From Lawsonibacter sp. (GTDB lineage Bacteria > Bacillota > Clostridia > Oscillospirales > Oscillospiraceae): a stretch of DNA of 33,822 nt. The stretch spans positions 1 through 33,822 of the forward strand of contig JAAWPF010000002.1 in assembly GCA_022799835.1 (NCBI GenBank), read 5' to 3'. Shown one piece after another: positions 26,875 to 33,822 of this stretch. Position numbers and translations under genes: made by a program. Position 1 is the stretch's first letter, and the number at the start of each line of letters is the position of its first letter. The notes beneath the pieces are model-generated. The model saw nothing but the letters and a program-made list of their open reading frames with translations. It was not told the DNA's origin and did not search any database.

Positions 26875-27048
26875 GACTCCGGCTGTATAAAATGACAAAA
26901 AACGGCCGTTTTTTTCGGAAAAAGTTTCCGCCTTTGGACAGGAGTTTTGTATTGCGGCCCGGCGGCTCCTGTGTTACAATAGACCACGTTCTGAAAACAA
27001 ATGGCCACGCAATGCGGACAAAATCCCTACGCAGACTGGAGGAGAGCT

Positions 27049-27489
27049 ATGAGCGGTCCAGCGAAATATTTTATTGTGGAGGCCAGGGCCATGCCGGAAA
27101 TATTCCGGAAGGTGGCCGAGGCCAAGCGCCTTCTGGAGACGGGGGAGGAGAAGACCGTCAACGGCGCGGCCCAGGCGGTGAGCATCAGCCGCAGCGCCTT
27201 CTATAAGTATAAGGACGCGGTGCGGCCCTTCAACGATATGCTCCACGGGCGCATTGTTACCTTCCAGATTCTTTTAAAGGATGAGCCAGGGGCGCTGTCC
27301 AAGGCGCTCAACGTGCTGGCGGACGACGGGGTGAATATCCTCACCATCAACCAGAGCATTCCGGTGAACGGCTGTGCCGTGGTCACCATGACAGCAGAGA
27401 CCTCCGCCCTCCAGGATTCTCTGGAGGAGGTGCTGGCCCATGTGTCCGCCGGCACGGGGGTCATCAAGTGTGAGATTCTGGCGGGATGA
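27049..27489 (+). CDS. ACT domain-containing regulatory protein (UPF0735/PheB-like)
   Basis: KYFIVEARAMPEIFRKVAEAKRLLETGEEKTVNGAAQAVSISRSAFYKYKDAVRPF...TFQILLKDEPGALSKALNVLADDGVNILTINQSIPVNG. Confidence 0.88.
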   Translation: MSGPAKYFIVEARAMPEIFRKVAEAKRLLETGEEKTVNGAAQAVSISRSAFYKYKDAVRPFNDMLHGRIVTFQILLKDEPGALSKALNVLADDGVNILTINQSIPVNGCAVVTMTAETSALQDSLEEVLAHVSAGTGVIKCEILAG

Positions 27490-27502
27490 TCCCAATTTGC
27501 CC

Positions 27503-27590
27503 CCCTGTAGGGTCCGGCGCCCTTGCCGGCCCGTTTTTCCAGGCACGATCAATGTCAGGCGGGCCGCCGAGGGCGGCGGCCTCTGCAATA
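27503..27590. repeat. Degenerate GC-rich palindromic intergenic repeat
   Basis: tgtagggtccggcgcccttgccggcccg...caggcgggccgccgagggcggcggcctctgca, imperfect terminal inverted ends (TGTAGGG / CCTCTGCA). Confidence 0.5.
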
Positions 27591-27611
27591 TGTGGATAAG
27601 GAGAAGAAAGA

Positions 27612-28823
27612 ATGGTTAATGTAGCGATTTTGGGCTTTGGCACTGTGGGCTCCGGGGTGGCCGAGGTGCTCACCACCAACGGCGGGCTGATTGACCACCG
27701 GGTGGACGACCTGGTGCGGCTGAAATATATTGTGGATGTGCGGGACTTCCCGGACAGCCCGTATGCGGACCTGTTTGTCAAGGACTTTGCTGTCCTGGAG
27801 AGCGACCCGGAGCTGGACATCGTGGTGGAGACCATCGGCGGAGCCACCATCGCCCTGGACTTTACTACCCGGGCGCTGAAGGCGGGCAAGAGCGTGGTCA
27901 CCTCCAACAAGGAACTGGTGGCCACCCACGGCTATGAGCTGCTTCAGCTGGCCCGTGAGCACGGGTGCAGCTACCTCTTTGAGGCCAGCGTGGGCGGGGG
28001 CATCCCCATCCTGCGGCCCCTGACCTCCTGCCTGGCCGCCAACGAGCTGGAGCAGGTGACCGGCATTCTCAACGGCACCACCAACTATATCCTTACCCGG
28101 ATGATCAAGGCGGGGCTCACCTTCGACCAGGCGCTGGCCGAGGCCCAGGCCAACGGCTACGCGGAGAAGGACCCCACCGCCGACGTGGACGGCCACGACG
28201 CCTGCCGGAAGATCTGCATCCTGGCCGCGCTGGCTTTCGGTCGGCACGTCTACCCGGAGCAGGTGTCCACCCAGGGCATCCGGAGCGTTACTTTGGAGGA
28301 CGTGGCCTATGCCGACTCGGTGGGCTGCAAGATCAAGCTGCTGGGCCGGGCAATCCGCCAGCCCGGGGGCAAGGTCTGCGCCTTTGTGGCTCCCCACCTT
28401 GTGCCCGGAGAGAACCCTCTGTCCGGAGTGGAGGATGTGTTCAACGCCATCGCCGTCACCGGCAACGCCATCGGCGACGTGATGTTCTACGGCCGGGGGG
28501 CCGGTAAGCTGCCCACCGCCTCCGCCGTGGTGGCCGATGTGATTGATATCGCCAAAGACCTGAAGAAAGACCGGCACAACGGCTGGGAGGAGGGCGCCCC
28601 CGACCTGGTGGTGTCTGCCGACAGGCTGGCCTCACCCTGGTATGTCCGGGCTCGGATGTCTGTGGACGAGGCGAAGAAGCGCTGCGGCGATGTTCAGCTG
28701 CTGGCCCGCGGCGGCGCCCCCGCCGGCGAGGCGGCCTTCCTCACCGCCCCCATGACAGAGCCGGAAATCGCGGAGAAGCTGGCCGGCGCGGAGGTGGGCT
28801 CCCGGTTCCGGGTGCTGGCCTGA
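27612..28823 (+). CDS. hom: Homoserine dehydrogenase
   Basis: VNVAILGFGTVGSGVAEVL...VTSNKELVATHG...FEASVGGGIPILRPL...ILNGTTNYILTRM. Confidence 0.95.
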   Translation: MVNVAILGFGTVGSGVAEVLTTNGGLIDHRVDDLVRLKYIVDVRDFPDSPYADLFVKDFAVLESDPELDIVVETIGGATIALDFTTRALKAGKSVVTSNKELVATHGYELLQLAREHGCSYLFEASVGGGIPILRPLTSCLAANELEQVTGILNGTTNYILTRMIKAGLTFDQALAEAQANGYAEKDPTADVDGHDACRKICILAALAFGRHVYPEQVSTQGIRSVTLEDVAYADSVGCKIKLLGRAIRQPGGKVCAFVAPHLVPGENPLSGVEDVFNAIAVTGNAIGDVMFYGRGAGKLPTASAVVADVIDIAKDLKKDRHNGWEEGAPDLVVSADRLASPWYVRARMSVDEAKKRCGDVQLLARGGAPAGEAAFLTAPMTEPEIAEKLAGAEVGSRFRVLA

Positions 28824-28850
28824 ACGCGGGCAAACGCATAGAATAGGTGT

Positions 28851-28928
28851 GTAGGGGCGGATACGATCCGCCCGCACCCATAACGCACTCTGTCCTGTTC
28901 CGAACGGGCGAGTAATACCCGCCCCTAC
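28851..28928. repeat. Palindromic intergenic repeat (REP/MITE-like) between hom and lysC
   Basis: GTAGGGGCGGATACGATCCGCCC...GGGCGAGTAATACCCGCCCCTAC; outer arms GTAGGGGCGG[A/G]TA are inverted. Confidence 0.7.
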
Positions 28929-28969
28929 GCCCAATTAACTGACTCAAACCTTTAGGGGGAATACCATAC

Positions 28970-30193
28970 ATGGCACTCATTGTACAAAAATTTGGCGGCA
29001 GCTCGGTGGCCGACGCGGATAAGGTCCGCAATGTAGCCCGCATCGTCACCGAGACCTACCGCAAGGGCCACAGCGTGGTGGTGGTCCTGTCCGCCCAGGG
29101 GGACACCACCGACGACCTGATCGAAAAGGCCAGGGAAATCAACCCAAAGGCCTCCAAGCGGGAGATGGACATGCTGCTGGCCACCGGCGAGCAGATCTCC
29201 ATCGCCCTGTGCGCCATGGCCATCGAGCACATGGGGTATCAGGTCATCTCGCTGACCGGCTGGCAGGCGGGGATGCTCACCGACTCGGCCTACTCCTCCG
29301 CCCGCATCAAGCGCATCCGCACCGAGCGCATCCGGAAGGAGCTGGACAAGCGGAAGATCGTCATCGTGGCTGGCTTCCAGGGCATCAACAAGTATGACGA
29401 TATTACCACCCTGGGCCGGGGAGGCTCCGATACCTCCGCCGTGGCCCTGGCCGCCTCTCTCCACGCCGACCTGTGCCAGATCTACACCGATGTGGACGGC
29501 GTCTACACCGCCGACCCGCGGAAGGTGACCGGGACCCACAAGCTGGACGAGATCACCTACGACGAGATGCTGGAGCTGGCCAGCCTGGGGGCCCAGGTGC
29601 TCCACAACCGCTCGGTGGAGATGGCCAAGCGGTACAATGTCAATCTGGAGGTGCTGTCCAGCTTCAGCGGAAAGCCCGGTACAAAAGTGAAGGAGGTCGT
29701 CAAGACGATGGAAAAAACACATGTCAGCGGCGTGGCCAAGGACAAGGACGTGGCCCGCATCGCTCTGGTAGAGCTGGCCGACCAGCCCGGTATTGCCTTT
29801 AAGATTTTCTCCCTGCTGGCCCAGAAGGGGATCAACGTGGACATCATTCTCCAGTCCATCGGCCGGGACGACAGCAAAGACATCAGCTTCACCGTGGCCC
29901 AAGGTGATGCCCAGGCTGCCCGGGAAGTGATGGAGGAGCACAAGGATTCCATCGGCTGCAAGTCCATTGAGGTCAGTGAGGAGGTGGCCAAGGTGTCCAT
30001 CGTGGGCGCCGGCATGGTCAACAACGCCGGCGTGGCCTGCAAGATGTTCGAGGCCCTGTACTCCGCCGGCATCAACATCAACATGATCTCCACCAGCGAA
30101 ATCAAGGTCTCCGTCCTGGTGGCCGAGCGGGACGCCGACCGGGCCGTCCAGGCCATCCATGACCGCTTCTTCAGCGAGTTCGGCAACGCTTAA
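28970..30193 (+). CDS. lysC: Aspartate kinase
   Basis: MALIVQKFGGSSVADADKVRNVA...TTLGRGGSDTSAVALAASL...YTDVDGVYTADPR; two C-terminal ACT domains. Confidence 0.95.
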   Translation: MALIVQKFGGSSVADADKVRNVARIVTETYRKGHSVVVVLSAQGDTTDDLIEKAREINPKASKREMDMLLATGEQISIALCAMAIEHMGYQVISLTGWQAGMLTDSAYSSARIKRIRTERIRKELDKRKIVIVAGFQGINKYDDITTLGRGGSDTSAVALAASLHADLCQIYTDVDGVYTADPRKVTGTHKLDEITYDEMLELASLGAQVLHNRSVEMAKRYNVNLEVLSSFSGKPGTKVKEVVKTMEKTHVSGVAKDKDVARIALVELADQPGIAFKIFSLLAQKGINVDIILQSIGRDDSKDISFTVAQGDAQAAREVMEEHKDSIGCKSIEVSEEVAKVSIVGAGMVNNAGVACKMFEALYSAGININMISTSEIKVSVLVAERDADRAVQAIHDRFFSEFGNA

Positions 30194-30202
30194 ACGACAA
30201 AC

Positions 30203-30229
30203 AGGCCGCCCGATGGGCGGCCTTGCTTA
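30203..30229 (+). terminator. Terminator after lysC
   Basis: aggccgccc-gat-gggcggcct. Confidence 0.65.
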
Positions 30230-30236
30230 TGCTCAG

Positions 30237-30437
30237 TCAAATAAATTGTACCACGATTCCCCCCAGCCCCGCCAGGATGCACATTATCCCGCCAAACCGG
30301 GTGCTGTAGATATACCACCTGGAGGGGGTTCCCACAGCGTCGCTTTTCCAGCTCTCTGACAGCTGGTAGATAAACTCCGGGAACAGCGCCATTACCAGGC
30401 CGCCAAAAATCAAAAAAATGCTCAGAACCAGATACAT
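30237..30437 (-). CDS. Small two-TM membrane protein (DUF6199-like)
   Basis: 66 aa MYLVLSIFLIFGGLVMALFPEFIYQLSESWKSDAVGTPSRWYIYSTRFGGIMCILAGLGGIVVQFI. Confidence 0.7.
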   Translation of the reverse strand: MYLVLSIFLIFGGLVMALFPEFIYQLSESWKSDAVGTPSRWYIYSTRFGGIMCILAGLGGIVVQFI

Positions 30438-30537
30438 AAACCCGCCTCCCTTGATTTTTTTGCCGCGGTGGAGTATACTGCCTATATTATAACAGCCCTC
30501 CGGCGGACGGTCAAGCCGGTTTTAGGAGGAACCAACG

Positions 30538-31311
30538 ATGCGTTTATTTGATACTCACGCCCATTACGACTCGGGGGCCTTCAACGCCGACCGGCTGGAG
30601 GTGCTCTCCTCCATGCCTGAAAAGGGGGTGGAGCTGATTCTCAACCCGGGCTGCGATTTGGACAGCTCCCGGACGGCGGTGGAGCTGTCGGAGCGGTTCC
30701 CCTTTGTCTATGCCGCCGTGGGGGTTCATCCCTCCGACTGTGAGGGCTTCTCCCCGGATACCGTGGACGCCCTGCGCGCCCTGGCCGGCCGCCCCAAGGT
30801 GAAGGCTGTGGGAGAAATCGGCCTGGACTACTACTGGAAGGACAACCCCGCCCACGGCTTCCAGCAGGAGGTGTTCCATTCCCAGCTGGAATTGGCGGAG
30901 GAGTTAAAACTGCCTGTTATCGTCCACGACCGGGAGGCACACCGCGACTGTCTGGAGATTGTGAAGGCCCACCCCAATGTCACCGGGGTGTACCACTGCT
31001 ACTCCGGCAGCCTGGAGGACGCCAAGATCCTGGTCAAGCTGGGCTGGATGCTGTCCTTCACCGGGGTGGTCACCTATAAAAACGCCCGCCGGTCCCCGGA
31101 GGTCATCGACTGGCTGCCCATGGACCGCCTTATGATCGAGACCGACTCCCCCTACCTCACCCCCGAGCCCTTCCGGGGCCAGCGCAACGACTCAGGCAAG
31201 GTGTACCGGGTGGCGGAGACCATCGCTCAGGTGAAGGGGCTGGACGTGGAGGAGATTGCCCGGATTACGCTGGCAAACGGGAAAAGATTTTTTGGAATTG
31301 AGGGGAACTGA
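30538..31311 (+). CDS. tatD: TatD family hydrolase/DNase
   Basis: LFDTHAHYDSGAF, YAAVGVHPSDCEG, KVKAVGEIGLDYYWKDNP, IVHDREAHRDCLEI, IETDSPYLTPEPFRGQRNDSG. Confidence 0.95.
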   Translation: MRLFDTHAHYDSGAFNADRLEVLSSMPEKGVELILNPGCDLDSSRTAVELSERFPFVYAAVGVHPSDCEGFSPDTVDALRALAGRPKVKAVGEIGLDYYWKDNPAHGFQQEVFHSQLELAEELKLPVIVHDREAHRDCLEIVKAHPNVTGVYHCYSGSLEDAKILVKLGWMLSFTGVVTYKNARRSPEVIDWLPMDRLMIETDSPYLTPEPFRGQRNDSGKVYRVAETIAQVKGLDVEEIARITLANGKRFFGIEGN

Positions 31312-31312
31312 A

Positions 31313-31933
31313 ATGACCATCACCTATGAATATGAGGGCGCGCTGTACGTCAACCTGACCAACAAGTGCAACTGCGCCTGTGAGTTCTGCCTGCGCCAGG
31401 GCAAGGCCCAGGGCTCCATCTATACCGAGGACTCCCTGTGGCTGGAGCGGGAGCCCACCCGCCAGGAGGCCCTGGACAGCTTCCTCAGCCGGGACGTCTG
31501 CTCCTACCGGGAGATTGTCTTCTGCGGCTACGGCGAGCCCACCTACCGGCTGGACGACCTGCTGTGGCTGGTGGACCGGTTGAAGGAGAAATTTGGTGAA
31601 AAGCTGCCCCCCGTGCGCATCAATACCAACGGCCACGCCAGCCTGATTCACGGCCGGGATGTCTGCCCGGAGTTGAAGGGGCGCATCGATACCCTGTCCA
31701 TCTCGCTGAACAACGACAACGCCGCCGACTACGCCGCCCTGTGCCACCCAGTCCAGGGGGAGGCGGCCTACCAGGCCATGCTGGATTTTGCCAAGGAGTC
31801 CGCCGCCTATGTCCCCAACGTGGTCATGACCATCGTGGACAAGGATAAGACTCCCCAGGAGATTGAGAACTGCAAAAAAATTGCGGAGAAGCTGGGTGTG
31901 AAGCTGCGCGTCCGCAGCTTTATTGACTCCTGA
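31313..31933 (+). CDS. TatD-associated radical SAM protein
   Basis: YVNLTNKCNCACEFCLRQGK (CxxxCxxC), FCGYGEPTYRLDDLLWLV, VRINTNGHASLIHG; immediately follows tatD. Confidence 0.9.
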   Translation: MTITYEYEGALYVNLTNKCNCACEFCLRQGKAQGSIYTEDSLWLEREPTRQEALDSFLSRDVCSYREIVFCGYGEPTYRLDDLLWLVDRLKEKFGEKLPPVRINTNGHASLIHGRDVCPELKGRIDTLSISLNNDNAADYAALCHPVQGEAAYQAMLDFAKESAAYVPNVVMTIVDKDKTPQEIENCKKIAEKLGVKLRVRSFIDS

Positions 31934-31972
31934 GCGCTCCGCCGGAAACCTGCTTTCAGGAGGTGAATTGCT

Positions 31973-33181
31973 GTGTTGGAGGTATCCGGACAGTATAATA
32001 CCGCAAAAATATTTACAGACGTAGTGGACCAGGCGTCCATCGCCCAGGTAATTACCCTGTGCAGCCAGGAGTTTGTCCAGGGGAGCCGCATCCGCCTGAT
32101 GCCCGATGTCCACGCCGGGGCGGGGTGTACCGTGGGCACCACCATGACCATCACCGACAAGGTGGTCCCCAACCTGGTGGGGGTGGACATCGGCTGCGGC
32201 ATGGAGACCGTCCGCCTGCGGGAGGACCATATGGAGATGCAGCGGCTGGACAAGGTGATCCGGGAGAAAATCCCCTCCGGCTTCGACATCCGGGACAGGG
32301 CCCACCGCTATGCTGACAGAATCAATTTGGAGGAACTGCGCTGTGCCCGCCATGTGGACCTGCTCCGAGCAGAGAAGAGCGTGGGCACCCTGGGCGGCGG
32401 CAACCACTTCATTGAGGTGGACCGGGATGACCAGGGGCGGCTGTACCTTATCGTCCACTCGGGCAGCCGGCATCTGGGACTCCAGGTGGCCAACTACTAC
32501 CAGAACGCCGGCTATCAGATGCTCAACCGCTCCGACCCCCAGGCGGAACAGGCGCTGATCGCGGAATTGAAGGCCCAGGGGAAGGAAAAGTCCATCCAGA
32601 AGGAACTGAAAAAGCTGCGCAATACCAAACGCACCGCTATCCCCAAGCCGCTGGCCTATGTCTCCGGGGCGCTGTTTGACGACTACCTCCACGACATGGA
32701 GATTGTCCAGCGGTTCGCCGCCCTGAACCGCCAGGCCATGGTGGATGAGATTTTGAAGGGCATGAAGTTCCGCGCTGACGACCAGTTTACCACCATTCAC
32801 AACTATATCGACACCGGCGAGATGGTGCTGCGCAAGGGGGCTGTCTCCGCCAAGTCGGGGGAGCGGCTGCTCATCCCCATCAACATGCGGGACGGCTCCC
32901 TCATCTGCACCGGCCTGGGCAACGAGGACTGGAACTGCTCCGCCCCCCACGGGGCGGGCCGGCTGATGAGCCGGGCGGAGGCCAAACAGTCCTTCACTGT
33001 CTCCGCCTTCAAGAAGGAGATGGACGGTATCTACACCACCTCGGTGGGCGCCGCCACCCTGGACGAGTGCCCCATGGCCTATAAGCCCATGGAGGCCATC
33101 GTGGACAACATCGCCCCCACCGCCAGAATTGAGCAGACCATCCGCCCGGTCTACAACTTCAAGGCCGGGGACGGGGAATAA
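31973..33181 (+). CDS. rtcB: RtcB-family RNA ligase
   Basis: RLMPDVHAGAGCTVGTTM, NLVGVDIGCGMETV, LGGGNHFIEV, IVHSGSRHLG, SAPHGAGRLMSR; GTG start with AGGAGGT. Confidence 0.92.
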   Translation: MLEVSGQYNTAKIFTDVVDQASIAQVITLCSQEFVQGSRIRLMPDVHAGAGCTVGTTMTITDKVVPNLVGVDIGCGMETVRLREDHMEMQRLDKVIREKIPSGFDIRDRAHRYADRINLEELRCARHVDLLRAEKSVGTLGGGNHFIEVDRDDQGRLYLIVHSGSRHLGLQVANYYQNAGYQMLNRSDPQAEQALIAELKAQGKEKSIQKELKKLRNTKRTAIPKPLAYVSGALFDDYLHDMEIVQRFAALNRQAMVDEILKGMKFRADDQFTTIHNYIDTGEMVLRKGAVSAKSGERLLIPINMRDGSLICTGLGNEDWNCSAPHGAGRLMSRAEAKQSFTVSAFKKEMDGIYTTSVGAATLDECPMAYKPMEAIVDNIAPTARIEQTIRPVYNFKAGDGE

Positions 33182-33200
33182 AAAACCGCCCTGCGGCGGC

Positions 33201-33229
33201 TTGACAGGACAGCGGTAAGCGGCTATAAT
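33201..33229 (+). promoter_or_regulatory. Perfect-consensus sigma-A promoter reading toward the holin-like ORF (antisense)
   Basis: TTGACA - 17 nt - TATAAT, immediately after rtcB. Confidence 0.85.
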
Positions 33230-33235
33230 AAACAC

Positions 33236-33345
33236 AAGGGGGCGGTCAGCCGGGTGTCAGACGACTGGCGGTCAATCTTCAGACAAGTTTATAGCTTGAG
33301 AAAATGCCGTCTTTCGCTGAGGTTCGGGGGGCGGCTACTTCTTTA
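33236..33345 (+). ncRNA. Predicted antisense RNA (type I antitoxin candidate); ends approximate
   Basis: Downstream of the consensus promoter; terminator-like hairpin GCCGTCTTTCG-CTGAGGTT-CGGGGGGCGGC (33306-33335) followed by TACTTCTTT; overlaps the 3' end of the minus-strand peptide ORF. Confidence 0.55.
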
Positions 33346-33412
33346 GGTTATGGCCTAATTGGATTGCCGCAAGGATAAGCATAAGTAACGCTATGATCTC
33401 GCCTGCGCTCAT
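33335..33412 (-). CDS. 25-aa holin-like toxin peptide (type I TA toxin candidate)
   Basis: Not in ORF track; minus-strand ORF MSAGEIIALLMLILAAIQLGHNLKK*, SD AGGAGGT (33420-33426) 7-8 nt upstream; single hydrophobic helix with Lys C-terminus like holin-like toxins (BsrE/TxpA-like). Confidence 0.75.
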   Translation of the reverse strand: MSAGEIIALLMLILAAIQLGHNLKK

Positions 33413-33468
33413 CGGCCTCACCTCCTGAGTCTTGCTGAGGATCAGCCCCGCCTCTCTTGCTTGAGGAC

Positions 33469-33497
33469 GGTATACCAAATTTCACCAAGAAGAGCAA
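33469..33497 (-). promoter_or_regulatory. Putative promoter for holin-like peptide ORF
   Basis: Minus strand TTGCTC - 17 nt - TATACC with extended TGG preceding the -10. Confidence 0.5.
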
Positions 33498-33588
33498 GCT
33501 GTAGGGCCGGATTTAGCACTCCGGCTTTCTGTTTGTGAACGAAATGTAAATCATTTTCCTTTGACCCCAAATTTTTTCAAATTAGGGG

Positions 33589-33617
33589 TTGATTTTTTGG
33601 CTCAGAGCGGTTATTAT
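33589..33617 (+). promoter_or_regulatory. groES promoter
   Basis: TTGATT - 17 nt - TATTAT. Confidence 0.7.
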
Positions 33618-33628
33618 CTTAGATGAAC

Positions 33629-33655
33629 TTAGCACTCGAAAGTTTTAAGTGCTAA
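33629..33655 (+). promoter_or_regulatory. CIRCE element (HrcA operator)
   Basis: TTAGCACTC-GAAAGTTTT-AAGTGCTAA, 9-9-9 architecture with one mismatch. Confidence 0.95.
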
Positions 33656-33676
33656 ATCCAAATTTGTTAATCCTAA

Positions 33677-33822
<146 letters not shown>

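Noticed and set aside
28824-28969. Possible lysine riboswitch upstream of lysC
   Set aside because: The spacer is explained by an imperfect palindromic repeat; no lysine aptamer features recognised.
28952-30160. 402-aa minus-strand ORF opposite lysC
   Set aside because: Shadow ORF; lysC is unambiguous.
31265-33235. 656-aa minus-strand ORF opposite the rSAM and rtcB genes
   Set aside because: Shadow ORF; spans two well-supported genes on the other strand.
33254-33346. Short plus-strand ORF (GTGTCAGACGACTGG...CTTCTTTAG) after the consensus promoter
   Set aside because: No proper SD, GTG start close to the expected transcript start and arginine-rich low-quality peptide; an antisense RNA explains the region better, though a leader peptide is not excluded.

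Overview
The window looks like a high-GC chromosomal segment from a gut-type Firmicute, probably Oscillospiraceae/Flavonifractor-like (taxonomy inferred from gene content and codon style). Left to right: 3' end of asnA; a split B12-dependent methionine synthase (separate reactivation-domain ORF, then MetH core); a membrane-anchored GH25 lysozyme; spo0A; a TSCPD protein; an acyltransferase; a ClC-type channel resembling CLC-F; a CBS-domain hemolysin-like protein; a GGDEF/PAS diguanylate cyclase; murC; rsmI; a TrmN6-like methyltransferase; a trimeric [FeFe]-hydrogenase operon (HydCBA-type); a DedA/TVP38 protein; a PerR-like regulator, reverse rubrerythrin and rubredoxin cluster; deoC; a PrsA/SurA-like foldase; a probable 6S RNA; a DUF1292 protein; a class A PBP with a PNDP-repeat tail; ACT protein, hom and lysC; a small membrane protein; tatD, TatD-linked radical SAM and rtcB; and CIRCE-controlled groES (partial). 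The most interesting items are not in the supplied ORF track or are residue-level: (1) a 25-aa holin-like peptide ORF with a strong SD (minus strand, 33335-33412), opposed by a consensus promoter and terminator-like hairpin suggesting an antisense RNA, i.e. a candidate type I toxin-antitoxin locus; (2) a Spo0A receiver whose phospho-acceptor Asp position is Glu; (3) a rubredoxin with CPC instead of CxxC; (4) palindromic intergenic repeats, one of which supplies the C-terminus of RsmI; (5) a standalone MetH reactivation protein with a Cys4 tail. No CRISPR array, phage, transposase, tRNA or rRNA was seen.
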